From contig JARVKI010000167.1 of the NCBI GenBank assembly GCA_036674765.1, forward strand, positions 1-50,902: a stretch of DNA of 50,902 bases, written 5' to 3'. Positions within the stretch are counted from its first letter, which is position 1. Each line of letters opens with the position of its first letter. The translations under genes were made by a program, and so were the position numbers. The notes below the pieces were generated by a model. It had not been told where the DNA came from and ran no database searches. It saw only the letters and a program-made list of their open reading frames with translations. This document shows positions 24,358 through 37,803 of the stretch, in pieces. The stretch comes from Seiridium cupressi. Lineage: Eukaryota; Ascomycota; Sordariomycetes; Amphisphaeriales; Sporocadaceae.

Positions 24358-24972
24358 CTTGGTAACCGGCAGCGGCGCACGCGACGGAGTTTTGGTGGGT
24401 GTCTATCAGGCTATCGGTCAGGAAGTATGCATCGTCGGTTGGGTATGCTGATGATCCCCCCCTTTGACAGAGACCGTGGAAATATTGCACAATTGGGACC
24501 CAATGGTATGTAAAAGTCCTATTCAAAGATTATACATGGAGAAGAGGTGAACATGTTGACATGGGAATGTGTTTAGGTATCATGGTTGCTGCAGTCGGCG
24601 GCTGGGGTTAGCTATCGATAGCTTGGAAAGCCAGGGTCCTGGCCTAGCTTCAAGTTTGGTAGTACGTGGAGGGGCAGTGGCACCCAAGACTCGTGCCTTT
24701 CTGTTGGCCAGTGTAAGACGACGGGCTTGTCGGACAAGACAAAACATTGATTTGCCAAATGATACTCCCGCTGGTGTTTAAGAGCAGGTCTTCCGAAGCC
24801 AAAATATATGGTGTCTTGTTCCATGCTCGGCTGGACGCAACCGTCTATGAGCCTATCCTTGTTATCGCCGTGCGTTTGTATCCCACTGCAAGGGGAGTTC
24901 TGCTCAATGCATATGCTCGCTATCTGGGTATTTGTTTGTAGAATATATAGACATTTGCTCTTTTTTGGACGC
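24358..24972. other. Intergenic region, two minus-strand genes
   Basis: Holds the promoter and leader of the STRIPAK gene and the 3' flank of the dolichyldiphosphatase gene. No gene seen. Confidence 0.5.
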
Positions 24973-25750
24973 CTATGAGACCTTCTTGTCACGAGCCTTT
25001 AATGCCGTCAATTTGTCATCCCACTTCTCCCACCCGGCCTGGCACAGGTCCTCCTCAACAACAAGATCTCTGACTCGCAGAAATCTGGCAATCGGGTGCT
25101 CAATACCCCATGCCAGCAAGCCGGATCTCCTCACTGCCGTGGTCAGGAGAAACCACGCAATCGCACTTGCAGTTCCTGCGGCACTTCCTATCAGCACCTG
25201 TTTCTCCGTGTGGTAGTTGAGGTATATCCTGCTCCAAGCTACTGCGGCAGCCATGCCTAGGCCCGCTGCGCTCCAGAATAGTCTTTCTGCCATGGTCAAG
25301 GCTGTGTGGTTTCTCCTTCGGCCCTGATATGCTGGCTTGTGTCGAAAGATCAAGAACAGCGTCAAACTGACAGCAAAGTACGCAACGAATTGAGCGTGAC
25401 TACTCGGCATGCCGTATCCTTTCCCATTCATCCGTTTTGGTCTTTCCTCCTTGATCAGGCGTTTCAATGCGAAGTTCAATGCCTCGCAGGCTAGCTGTCC
25501 GGCGAACATCAGGGCAATTTCAATCTCGCGAGTCGACCATACTAGAGTTGCGTAGACAACGCAGAGGCCCTGTGGAACCAATGCAAGAAAGGCGCAAAAA
25601 TAGGAGATGGGATCGTTAGGGTCCTGATAGTGAAGGGATTAGCTTGTGCTCACCGATATCTCCTGGTAGGAAGAGGGACCGGTAGGGAATAGGACTTACA
25701 TAGTGCACGTGTGTGAGGGAGAAGGACGCCAACGGCGTATCGTCAGACAT
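24973..25750 (-). CDS. cax4: Dolichyldiphosphatase
   Basis: ER membrane enzyme of the PAP2 superfamily that removes one phosphate from dolichyl diphosphate on the luminal side, recycling the lipid carrier for N-glycosylation (yeast Cax4/Cwh8, human DOLPP1). Two exons (25750-25700 and 25623-24973) give 233 codons; the 76-nt intron follows the 17-codon first exon ending LTHVHY, and the second opens with DPNDPISYFCAFLAL. The three phosphatase motifs are present: KRLIKEERP (K-x6-RP), MPSSHAQF in place of the commoner PSGH, and SRIYLNYHTEKQV (SR-x5-H). At least four hydrophobic segments fit a polytopic membrane protein. The start context is good (AAC before ATG). It is divergent from the RBR ligase gene. 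Confidence 0.93.
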
Positions 25751-26742
25751 GTTGGCGGGTCGTCGGTGAGCGTGTTGACAAAGATGGCGGATGATGTCAG
25801 TACCGTAAATGCATGAGGCCTTCAGCCGCGCTTGGGAGGTGGTGTGGTGCCTCGGGATCTCGCACGAGCCTCCGGGTTCAAGTTGCGCAGGCTGCCTTGG
25901 GGGGAAAGACTGGCTGAAGAAGAGGCCGAGTGACGACAGAGAAGCCGGCACGGTTGGCTGTGAGTAGCTGCTTCGCAAAAGTCCAGGGCCACCTTGGGTT
26001 GTTGCCCAGGTAGAAGAAGCTCCGGTCCGATGTTGACCACGGAACCCGAATTTAGCGTCGCCGGTTTCTGCCAGCGGTACACATGGCCGCTAAGAGTCAG
26101 AGTCTAGAAGCGCTCAGTGCTTTGCAGTGTGCCCCGCCAGATCCAGATCGCTAATGACACCATCGTCGCTGCTCCCCGACCAGCTCAAATACAATGATCG
26201 TGGGATGTGTGCAGGAATCACGCAGTCCAGTTGGCTCGTGTAGAAGCTCTGAATAACACGGGGGAAGTTCCCTGTTTCCACTCTTGACGGAGCTGAAGAA
26301 TCCTACTGGACCGCAAGCGACGCCGGATAGAGTCATCTGTCATCCCAAATTCGACCTAGATTGCCCCTCCACAGAGGCTCCGGTCCCCTGGGGCACTTTT
26401 CTTAGCCTCCGCCCATCGATGACCAATTCCGCCACTCGGTACATTACCACAAACTCCATGATAACGCCGCTGAAAGGGTTCGACGTTTGGATTTCTGTGC
26501 ATATCCTCCTGCTCCTATCTTCGAATGATAGAAATTTCATTCCAAACAGACACGTGAGGCATTTACAAGCCACCTCCGCCTTGACATATCTTCAAAACTA
26601 GTGCTTCCTTGCAGCGCATCTTTCAGGGCCACCCTTGTTATAAAAGCGTTTGGTTACACAGGCACATCGTGTTCGCCAGGCAGGCCATTGTCTTTCACAG
26701 ACCATACGTTACTCATGACTCGGTAGCATCAACCCAGACATC
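25751..26742. promoter_or_regulatory. Divergent promoter region, cax4 and RBR ligase
   Basis: About 1 kb separating two divergent starts. It must contain both promoters. Overlapping short frames are present but none has a domain or a coherent gene structure, and no specific factor site was identified. Confidence 0.5.
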
Positions 26743-28819
26743 ATGGATGATGAAGACGCTCGCGCGGTCGAGCTTTCGTCCATCACCGCCATATACCCCG
26801 ACGAGCTCACGCTCGATGATAAGGATCCATATGCCTTCACGATAGAGCTCCCCATGGGCCTGAGTAAACCTCTAACAGTGAAATTTCCTGCTGCTTCGGA
26901 GGCGGCACCACATGTCCCAGGCCAGGAAAGCTTGACTCTTCCGGCAGGCACTCAGGTCGAGTCTCAGGAGTTGTCAAATTTGCCGTCACTGCACATCCAT
27001 ATATCTCTACCCGAAGGTTACCCTGAGGATAAACCGCCACAAGTCAAGATCTCTACTTCGCCACCATGGCTTCCTGATCACATCGTGGTGAAGCTCGAGA
27101 GCAGAGTGGTCAGCTTGTGGGAGGATATGGGTCGGGACCAGGTTATTTTCACTTATATTGACGATGTCCAGCAGTCAGTCGACGATGTGTTCGGGTTGGC
27201 CGACAAACAGAATACACTTGAAGTTGGCCCTGAGCACAAGATCGCTATCCTCGATTATGATCTGGAGGCCAAGAAGAGAGCTTTCCAGAAGAGTACCTTT
27301 GATTGTGGCATTTGTCTAGGTAGGGCTACCCTCATCGTCTGACCCTCTCCTCGACTGACACCTGTCAGATCCCAAGAAAGGCTCATCCTGCCACCGAATG
27401 CTTGACTGCGGGCATGTGTTCTGTGTCCAGTGTTTGCAGGACTTTTACAACAACGCCATAACCGAGGGAGATGTTACTTCCGTCCAGTGCCTTGAGCCGG
27501 GATGCGCGACCGAGCGAGGGAAGGCCGCACGGCTTACCACGCCTGGCAAGAAAAGAAAATTCAAGGCTTTGATTAGTCCTAGCGAATTACTTCAGATACC
27601 TATAGAGCACGAAATGGTCAAACGCTATGTGTCTATGAAGCACAAGGCCGAGCTTGAATCGGATAAGAATACCGTCTACTGTCCGCGGTCATGGTGTCAG
27701 GGTGCAGCACGATCCAAAAAGCACAGGAAACCCGAAGGTCTCGAATTTGCAGAAGGCTCGGAAGACGAGTCTGATGACGAAGTCGACGAAGCGAACGGCA
27801 ACAGTGAGAACAAGGCCAAATTCTCAGCCAGCAAGGAACTGCTCGCTATATGCGAAGACTGCGGCTTTGCTTTCTGTTCACGGTGTGGTCAGTCCTGGCA
27901 TGGAGAATTCAAATACTGCATACCCAAGGAACGCAAAGAGGAGATCACCGAGGAAGAGAAGGCTTCACTGGACTATCTCAGAATGCATACGACGCCTTGT
28001 CCGACTTGTGCAGCCCCATGCCAAAAGACGCAAGGGTGCAACCACATGAGGTGTTTCAGATGTCAGACACACTTCTGTTACCTTTGTAGTGCCTGGTTGA
28101 ACCCGGAAAACCCTTACCAGCACTTCAATACCCAGCCTGGTGGAGAGGTGAACAGCTGTTACATGAGACTCTGGGAACTGGAGGGCGGTGATGGCGATGA
28201 AGTTGGCGTTGCCTTCCAGGGCGGAAACGCGATACGAAACCCGAATATCCAACCCGGCCAGTATGGACAGCACTTGGAAATCGTCCAGGAGCCAGAAGAT
28301 GACGAGTCAGAATCCGAAATCGATGAAGAGGACGCGGCAGCTAGGATTGGAGCTGCGGAACCAGACCGACAGGCACAGGCGCAGGGCGAGCAGCCTGCAA
28401 GGAGGGTTGCCGTTGCTCGAGAAGGGCCGCTGGTTCTGCGGATAGAAGGCAATGCACCAGCGGCCCGCGGCAGACATGGCCATCAACAAGCACCTCCTGC
28501 AGCTGCACGCGGTGGCCCCCAAGCGGTGAATGGTGCTGCTGTCCCTCAACGCGGTCGCGGTAGAGGGATCAGAGGTAGACCGCCTGCTGGGGGAGCCTTC
28601 GCCGCCCGACAAAACAACCAGAACAACAGAGGGCGAGGGCAAGGGCCAAATCAGCGGGGCAACCGGGCTGCTCTCAACAATGGGCACGACGTAGAGCACG
28701 GGGGCGAACCCATTGAACTGAACCAGGCCGACGAAGTATGGGTTCGCCACTTCATCCAACTGGCACTCAACGACCAGGAGCATCTACTCGAGGGAGACAG
28801 CGGCGATGAAGACGATTAA
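26743..28819 (+). CDS. itt1: RWD-RBR E3 ubiquitin ligase, RNF14/Itt1-like
   Basis: Transfers ubiquitin by the RBR mechanism, taking it from E2 onto a RING2 cysteine. Two exons (26743-27319, 27369-28819; 49-nt intron) give 675 codons. An RWD domain comes first (residues 1 to about 140, with SSITAIYPDEL and LPEGYPEDKPP). RING1 follows: Cys188, Cys191, Cys206, His208, Cys211, Cys214. The IBR carries Cys297, 302, 354, 357, 362, 365, His370 and Cys376, split by a roughly 50-residue acidic insert. RING2 begins at CPTC (403-406) with the likely catalytic Cys416 in GCNHM. This order matches RNF14 and yeast Itt1, the latter linked to translation termination. After about residue 470 the tail is acidic, then Arg/Gly-rich (RGRGIRGRPP, NRGRGQG), suggesting RNA contact, and ends in an acidic tip. 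Confidence 0.94.
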
Positions 28820-30792
28820 GGAAATGGACTAGGTTTGTCATTTCGGTATATAGCAAGGGGGAGACATGCCCAAAGAAGAACCAATGCCATTTACGTTTAG
28901 AGATGACCATCATGAGCAACCGCATTTGACACCAGAACTACTGCGAGATTGATCACAGGCAAAGTGATAAGTGAGGAAAGCAAGAGTGACAGCTAACTCC
29001 CGATAGGTAGCACCATAACTTGCTCAAGTTTGGTACCCGATAGAGCCCCCTTTCACCGTAGCATCGACTCCATGGTCTCTGCCGCTTTGTGGCACCTGTC
29101 AGGCTGTCACGGGGACCGGAATCCGAGTTCTCGATACCATGAAAACACCCCCCTGACTTATCAGAGTTCTCGCCATGAAAGCAAGTCTGGTTCCAGTCGG
29201 AGAATTCCCTCTAATTGAGCAGCGTCTCTCTTCACATCCTGGCCGTCGAGGTCGCAAGTGGCGTGACCAAGACGAGATCCGCGGCTCTAGAGGGTCAAAG
29301 TTCCAGGCTCTCAAGCCGCCTCGCCAAAGGTCCCCTTACTAGCAAGCGTTATGATCCCCTCTCTTCCACAGTATTGCAGGGAAGTACGCGGTGAGGTCAT
29401 CTCTCATAAACGGCTAAGTTCGATAGTTCGTGAGACTGCAATCAAGTAGCAATTGACGCAGGTACGCACGACTTAGCCCCAGCTTACGAAGCTTCTAATA
29501 ACCTAGGAGACCCGGATCAGCCTCCTGATGACGAAGGGTTTCGCCGCCAAGCTCCTCCAATCCCCACCGCATTGACGGATGGTTCGTGACAGCCTTGAAG
29601 AGTTTATGAGAAGATAGGTTTTGCAATGTCAAATATCATTTTCTTCCACATGATTTCCATATTGAGTGGGACGTGACCCTTTCTCGGTTACCCTTCCGGA
29701 CAAAATTCCGAGACTCGTTCTCGAAGGATACTCTTATTTTAGTCCCTGGCTTTCTCCGGCCGGATTGGGAGGCTGTGTAGAGCGGATGCTAGGCCGTGAC
29801 AAGGGGTGACGCATAAACTTGCAACTTTACTTTTATATGTTCTCGATTGCAAGAACCACATAGGCAAAGTGAAAAATCAATAATTCGTAAAGCCACCGAG
29901 ATTGTGAGAGTCGTGACAGCGGCCCCGCGAAACCGTTTAGGATAGAGTCCGTCTTCACCGAGAGAGGCATCTCCCCCCTCCCCACCCCCCTCCTCTTCCC
30001 GGAAGCCCGTGTTGTTGACCCTTGCTCCATATTTCGCGCACTGCTGGTCTCCCATGTGTCTGTGGGTTTGCAGCAGTATACTTAGCACGTCCACCGTTAT
30101 GACGCGAGATATAGTAGTGCCCCCGCTGGTCATGCTTGCTGTATTGCCTCCATCCTTGAAAGTGAGAACAGTGCAAATGTTCAACACGACTTGCCGGTTT
30201 TCCTCGAGGTTTCAAAGGTCAGTGCAGTATTGGTGGATATTCGTGCACACACACACCACAACCAGCCACCCCGTCGGTTACCGCCTTTGCCATATGTCGG
30301 GGCCAGTATCGTGAAGCTTCACCTTGTTTGGCGTCCCTGGTGACCCCTTACTATATGCAGAGCGTTGACATGTAGCATGGCAACATGGATTGCGATGGGG
30401 ACGTTGCGGTATTCCTGTCTCTTAGGCCAAGTTCTAAAAGCTAGCCCCTCTAGGTGGCGGCTGTCAAGCAACTAGTAGTGTGTCAGGTTGACTGGCTTCT
30501 GGAGACCAGGAGGTCGCAGACAGACTGGCAGACTCCATTTCGAAGCCTGCAAGTGATGCAGGCCCTCTCAGCTGCGACAAACATGACAGGCAATGGGCCG
30601 ATAATACGCTGAGAGACTGGCGCCACACGGGTTGACAGGTGCATGCGATGGCCGACCTTTCAACACGTGGGAAATGGTAATTGATGTGTCATCGCGCTGT
30701 GTACAGAGTTCCACTTGGAACTCGCGTAGATTGTATTTGCCATGGCGGACCGACGTCAGCCTTGAACAAGGTATGCGCTCCGAGAAGTGGCA

Positions 30793-30816
30793 GTAGGAGT
30801 AGGAGTAGGAGTAGGG
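30793..30816. repeat. GTAGGA hexanucleotide microsatellite
   Basis: Nearly four copies of a GTAGGA unit in tandem, ending in a GTAGGG variant. Intergenic, no evident role. Confidence 0.8.
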
Positions 30817-31414
30817 GTGGCAGCTGGAAAATGCTGCGGAACAGAGTGCGCTGCGTCGATTTGCACGACTGGATGGATATCCTAATAGAGCAATACCCGT
30901 ACATCACAGCTGGGAGTGGAGAGACAGTGCACGCGGGAGAGCGCAGATCGGCGCAGCCGCACCTTGTTTGCCGTAGGGTGTGGTTCAAAGGTCGTGGATT
31001 GGTCAGGGCTAAAGTCGTGCAAGCAATCGGCCCTTCCAGGCTAAAGTAGAGGTGCATAGCTGTCCCGTTGTATAGCCTCCGTCGTCTCGGCGGGCCTCGG
31101 CTGTGGTTATGCAATCAGTGCCAGCGCTGCGCCATAGACGGGGGCGACGGACATGCCATGGGACGAAATAAACTTTCGAGGCTCCAATAGGCACTCGTTG
31201 ATGAACATCTAAATGAGGAACAGGCCTTGGAGGGAAAATCCGATGGAGCATGACGCCCATAAGCCATGGGCCGTGGAGATTGATTAGGGAAAGAGAACTG
31301 GGCAAGGCTCGATAAGGGAAATCCAGGTTCGGGGCACGCATGTGACGGGAGGCGCCAGACACTACATTAGACATTTTATGGCCTGACTAACTACAATGGT
31401 TGTTGTGTACATAG

Positions 31415-31435
31415 TATGTATGTATGTACGTACGT
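31415..31435. repeat. ATGT/ACGT tetranucleotide run
   Basis: A short run of TATG units passing into TACG units, partly self-complementary. Intergenic. Confidence 0.75.
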
Positions 31436-32907
31436 GGGAATGCAAGTTGCGGGGTAACCGGCGATGAGTGAACAGGTAGACGAGCAGGAATAGACAGAGA
31501 AGCACCTATTGAGGCACCTCCTCCGTCCGGCCGCGAAGGGCTTCCTCGGACCCAGGAGCAATACGGCCGACGAGAACCTTACATGGCCAAGTCAGTACGA
31601 GAAGCTTGTTTGCGACAACCTCGTCGCCTGGCCTGCCAGTCGGCACCACCAGGTTTCGTTATAGTATACCTAGGGGTATAGGGTAGAGTCCGCGCTTGTG
31701 GGGGCCTGGAGGCTGTGAGCAATCTGGCTGGTGGAACTTCTAGAATATTAAAAGATTCCCGACTATTGATTGGGAGGCGCCGGCATAACAGTGGCTATCT
31801 CTGGATAAATCACTCAACCCCAGATTGTCCGAGATGCAGATGCTGACTATTCTTAGGAATTGAATTGACTGGCATCATTCGAACGCTGCGGACGGGGCCG
31901 CGTCTGAACGGCACAGTGCAGAGAGAACAAACAAATGATGTTTTGGCTCGCTCTTGCTCCGCGGGCGGCGCAGCACCAGCGCCAGCTCCTGCTTCCCAGT
32001 GAGCGCGCAGCGAGTGATGACGCCGGCTTTCAACAACCCCCAGGACCAAGTAATGTAAGCTGGCAGAGGCTGGCAGCTGCTGGTAGGTGGACGGGGGCGG
32101 CCCCACTGGTTTAGGTTTCGCATAGCTGCAATATACCACAACGGGCGTTATTGTGATAGTCTTCAGAGGGCTAATAGATCTAGCGTAGAACGTGGAGTTG
32201 GCAACAGTGGCCACTCGTGCCTGCCCTCTCCAGCCCAGCCCAGGGCATCGTGCAGTGGTAAACTCGCTATGGGCAATACCCTCAGCGTCGTGTTCGGAGA
32301 TATTCTTCATGTAGCTAAGGGAGCTCTCCCGTTGAGATTAGGGCCCTTGGAGTTACCACCCTAAAGCTGCTACCCTCCGATGGCTTACCCCTGGACCGTT
32401 GGTAGCATCGAGGCGTGCGAGCACGATGCGAGTAACGTTTAGATAATGCGGGAAGAGCCTTAAGGATGGTCGCTAGCCGCATCCTCTGCAGAAATGCTAG
32501 TAGGCGTTGCCAGCTGCAACTGCCTTTCTTGGGGTCTGCCACCGATCCTCCATGGAGGAACCGCTCGACATGCCCCTTGACACCATCGACTTAAGCTTCT
32601 GCAGCTTCTCGATGTGGTTTCGCTCCAACTTTGTTTCTCTCCCAGCGCCCGTCCTACATAGTATGCTTACAGTAGCTAGCGACAGGATGCATTATCGCCA
32701 ACAGGCCTGGAATCCTCTCGCAACCGACGACGCATTTGCCGGTGTCCGTCCGCCGAGCACGACCTGCGGCCCCACAACCCACGGTCTAGTCCTGCTGAAT
32801 GAAAGTGTGCACATACGTGTGGATGTATATCTGCATGTATGTAAGAGCCAGCCGTACGCACAGCAGGTGAGGTGATGAAAAAGGCTGCGCATTACAATAC
32901 ATACTTG

Positions 32908-32943
32908 CAGCGGCGGCGGCAGCGGCAGCAGCAGCAGCAGCAC
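32908..32943. repeat. CGG/CAG trinucleotide run
   Basis: About twelve trinucleotides, CGG copies followed by CAG copies. The frames across it have no other support as genes, so it is treated as a noncoding microsatellite. Confidence 0.75.
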
Positions 32944-35900
32944 TATCAGCCCCCCTCGACGCATCAACTGGCCATGAGCATGTATGGGAAGCTGCTGCAA
33001 ACACTCCCAGAGGGCGTGCCAATACAAGTACCTGTACCTGGGTATGGAAGCACCCTGTCCTTTCTTGACGAATGGGCCGAACATCCCCTGCCTGCCTAGT
33101 CCACGGCTGTGCAAGCATCAGAGCCGGTCGCCCCGCATCGCTTCTCACTTGCGCACATCATAGGACTAGCTCCAGATTTGCACTCGCCTCTCTTGCTTTG
33201 GACTTGGAGAAGGGTGAGGGCACATCCGTTTTCCTGCATCAATGAAGCCGCGTCGGGTGGACTGCAGCTGCATACAAAGTTCGGCCTCGCAGGTGCTTAT
33301 CCTGCACATTGCTCCAGGTTCCATGTGTGACCACCTCTGCAGATTAGTTGGCAACCCGCCTTCTACACGCTGCTTCTACTTCCGGCCGTCAGGTTGTGCT
33401 TGAAGCAACATTCAGCGAGCCGAGATCACCGAAATCTACATCTCGGAACCGTGGCCGGCCAATGTCACGATGCCATGCCCCCAAGCTCTCTCAGGTAGAG
33501 CTCAGGTAGCGCAATCTTCAAACCCTCGTCTTGAGGCATGATCCCATCTCATTCGGCCAGCTTTCGACTGTAAGCGAGCCACAAGCGCGACCTGAAGCGA
33601 CAAGGCATCCCCTGCGCCCTTGCCAGCCCCTGACCCATAGGGTTGCGGAGGGTTTCCTGCCTAGCGTTCGGAAACCAGGGCCTGGGTATTGAAAGCCACG
33701 ACTCACGACTCACGATTGTGGATTGTTTGCAAATATACGGGACGAGATTGCTTTCGAATATGGAAGACCATCCCTCAAATGCCGACTGCGTTGCGCGTTG
33801 CAGGCTGCAAGAAGCTGGCACGGCCGTCGAGGCGCGCCTGACCTGTAGCCTGCCTTGCAACAGCTACCTAGTTAGCTGAGTTCGCGACACTTCAGTCCGG
33901 AATGCCAGCCGGATCCTGAAGGCCAGAAGGCTGCTTGCAGCACGATCTGTTTCGGCTTCTCCTATGATTCGTCGTCATCGACAGTTTTGCAGACCCCTGA
34001 TGTGCCGGTGCTCACAGACGCCCTGAGAAGCAATAAGGCCATTCTGATTTTGGCTCGGTAAAGATAGCCACTGCTCGATTGAGCTGTTCCTGCCCAGCAT
34101 GGTCGGGGGTCTTCGTACGAATTCGAGTTTACCGGCCGGAGACGATACCTCAAAGTGGGCTAGACCTTGTGGGGCCATGCAAAGTTCCTGCCCTACTTAG
34201 CTGTGGTGGAACAAGTTACTGGCGTGGACGAGATCAGCGGGCTCCAGGCTCTTTTGTCAGAGCAACCTTCTCCTACACGCACCAGACACACGCTGAGCAG
34301 GGAGGGACAAGATGGGCTTGTCCGCCTGCTAGGCCAGGGCCTGGCGCTGGTGGAAATCTCACCGAGGCCTTTGCCGTGCCCAAAACGCGTTCATCAGTCG
34401 TTTGCGGTTCCCCGTTACAGGAAATCCCCAGTCACGCGTTTCATAGGTGAGCCCGTTTTGTTTCCGACTCCCCCGCGCCTTGCAAAAGTGCCCCTTGCAA
34501 GTCGGTGGAAAGGAGTCTATCTGCCGCGATCCAGAATACCCTGAGCTCCGTGTCCCTGCTTTAGATCTTCTTCCCACTGGCCCAACGTCATCAAAGTGGC
34601 AAAGAATCGGTCTTCACATGTTACGGTTCGTAAAGATGGGAAATTAGGAGCTGTGACCAGCTCCAATGCTCGGTAGGAACCGCAAGGTCAGAAAGCTGGT
34701 TTGTTGCCCGATAGTACGTACTGCAAATCGAGCTGAACCCGTGTATCTGAGCCACCCTCCTGCACAATCTTGGATGCCGCAATACCGTGATGCGGTTACA
34801 ATTTTGCTAAGGATTGCTCGTGTGGTAGCACGAGAACAGGATTGTCAATTCCTTTGAGGATTTCGTCTTGACAAAGTCACGCCTGGTACATGGCAAACCC
34901 AGATGTGCAAGGGTTGGTTACCAGCGACAAGGGCCAGCATTTGGCTTGAGATATATTACCCACCACATATAGGCTTAATTCGGATATTCTATGGTCATGG
35001 AAGAGCTCGACTTCATTTCGGATTGCATCTCGCTCCTTGCCCATACCCGGAGTAAGTGGCCACAAACCACCATATGCCCGTGGCCATCACTTATTCTTCC
35101 TTTGCACTTCAGGGCATGGCACAACGATGTGGGCTCGCTACGGTATACCGGGTCATTGAGGAACATCCCCAATGCTTTGCGGCAGCAAATATCTGCGGTT
35201 TTTAATCATCCTGGAACGCTCTCTTCGCACGATGCTTGTCTTGACGCCATCGTCGTCCAAAGGAGCCTAGAACGAATCCTTCCCGCACCTTACCTGTACT
35301 GTACCTGTTGTAAATGCGAGACTGACACCAGCAAGGAAGACTTGCAGAAGTCGTGGGCGGCTTTTTGACGCTATCGATATTCCAGCCAATCAGGTGGAGG
35401 GTCAGCATATCAAATCAGGGGGAATCTTGACTGCCGTTGACGGTTGAACCCACCAGGTGTACCGCAACGATGGCCTTGGAGATCTTCGTTCAGACAGAAA
35501 ATGCCCGGCACCCACTGCCCCTGACCAGCCGCCCCGGTTTGGCCCACGTATCCTGTGGAGTGCGGCGCAGGCTTGACAGCTTTTCCAAATGCGATGAATG
35601 ACTTCAAAGTCAAAGAGCCTACATTACAGACATTCATGATTCATCAAATCATGATGGGCAATATCGCGCAACCGCACCATATTCGGCTCTGAGAAAGAAT
35701 CTCGTCGGAGACTGCCACGAGGCTCAGCTTCTTACTGGAGATTCACCCGGCCTCCGCCGGACATGATGCACCCCCAACGAAAGCAGGTGGGTGTCCAGGA
35801 ATACATCCATATGATTTGCATCATGCCCGCGTACAGGCGGCTTCTATTTTAAACGTCGCGTCTATCTGTTAGTCCAGTGGCCCGCGGCGGATCTATTACG

Positions 35901-37803
35901 GAAGCGTGATTGCAGATCTCTGCTGTCGATTACAAACTGACGACGAGTAGTCGAGTACTGGCCGTGCCGTATTTCTACTGCTCTCAGAAGCCGACATGAC
36001 TCGCTCGATCCAGCTTGGCTGTGCACAGCATTCTGACTATTGCTGACATGCCGGTACGGACAGACTCTCTATGACCTCAAAACACACTTCATCCAATCAG
36101 GCAATTAAGCAAGCTGCGGTCTTGGCAGCCGTTGCGGCTGCTGCATCCAGTCCCTAGGGGCACACTTCACAAAGGATAGCGCCAGCCACTGAAATACCGT
36201 CCTTTTAACTTCTTGATACGCTCACCCAAGCCTGACAATATGAACTGGCGTGTGGTGCGCCGGCCTTTTCTGTTGTGGATCTGGACTTGGGCACCTTGAC
36301 CCAAATGGGGAATGTGATATAGAAACTATGGGAGTGGCTCTGATATCGGCCCTGCACTTCAGCACAGAGCTCTTATCCTATTGCCGACATCCTACAGTTG
36401 CCTGTTCAGTCAACTTGACGATCTCGTAACAAGTCTACGCGAGCAATGACGCATGGCGATTCGTGAATGACCTTCATTGACTCGCGGTATCGCGTGCGAG
36501 AACTCAGGCCTACATACCACACATGGCAGTTGTGCTGAATCAGGTCTCTTCTCGGACGCGCAAATCATTCCTGGTCATGTTTGATCTCATTTACGTATCC
36601 AACTACATTTGCTACTCACTGGATCTCTCATCTCGGGCCTTGTACCCAGTTACTGGAGAGCTCATTGTACGAGTAATGCTTTCTTTTTTGCGGATCGAGA
36701 TGTCCTATAATGTTGTCGTTATATACTCTCTGCCCGGTTTAGGCCTCTAATTACCGAAGCATCACCAAAAGGTCATTTTGAGATCAGTCACTATTGACAA
36801 ACCATCAATCAGAACTCTCTCTGAACTCAGAAGAAGGCCATCCTGAGCAGGCAGGACCAGGGTCTCTCTCACTGAACGCCACTCGGTACAGGTTGCGTGC
36901 CTTGTTGCTCTCGAAGCGAGCTTACTGGGTCCCCGCTGTAGACCCCTGACCCCAGTCAATGGGCAATCTCGTGAACCACCCCATCACCCATGTTGGCCAC
37001 ACCATTCCGCGTATGGCACTTTCTTCGGCGCTGTGGTGCCCAACGGCTTTCTAGAAAATTAGCGGGACCTCTACCGTCGGAGCATTTTGCTAACTAATCA
37101 GGGCGTATGGGTTGGGGGCCAGGGCAGGGCATTGAGACGGCGAGCAACGCCTCTAAAAAAACCGGGAGGGAGGGGCATACACACCCATGCCTTGCTTGCT
37201 CGGTGGGCCCCATCTCGAATAACTCCAGGTTTACAAAGTAATCGCTCGATGGCCCCGTCCCTCCATTTGACCCATGCCCCCTTCTGACCCCTACCTGCCT
37301 TCTATGTACTCCGTCCCCCTCATGTGTTTAGACATTGTGATCGTTTTCCGTTAGGGTCTCTCTGCTGGTCTGCTTCCCCCACTGTCTGGCGGGTGAGGAT
37401 TCGCTACCTAGGTACTGTACTTGCTCCCCTCCCCCTTCTTCCACCCCCCTGCCAGAGCCGGCAGAGGTACACACCTATTATGGGCGGACTGGCCATGGAT
37501 GGTGCTCATGTACCTCTGCTCCTCCACGGCAGTGGTCAATAAAAGAAACAATAACTTGATCGTCCGCAACCATCGCAATAACGCGCCGACACACTCTCTT
37601 AAGCAAGGCATCCGGGACGAACAACAGGCAGAGCTCGTATCTAGTTTCCTCACCTAGGCGCTTTCGACAACGAGCACGCTGAAGGTCTTCAACAGCGTCG
37701 TACTGTGATATCGAGGTGCCGAGAAAGACAACAGGCCGTGTGCCGTGCTGTCCCTTGCCAGATCGTCTTGTCGCCTCCGTCTCCTTCCCAGTCCGGTCGC
37801 ATG

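Larger units (their letters stand above)
28820..37803. other. Gene-free upstream region of vib-1
   Basis: About 9 kb without a supported gene. All frames are under about 170 codons, overlap on both strands and show no domain. It contains simple repeats (30793-30816, 31415-31435, 32908-32943) and otherwise unique sequence of ordinary base composition. The first few hundred bases are the 3' flank of the RBR ligase gene. The rest may be the control region of the downstream Ndt80-family gene, or may carry noncoding transcripts that cannot be seen from sequence alone. Confidence 0.45.

Noticed and set aside
32676..33148. Repeat-encoded poly-Gln/Ala frames near 32.9 kb as a gene
   Set aside because: The apparent coding signal comes only from the CGG/CAG microsatellite; the flanking translation is not protein-like.
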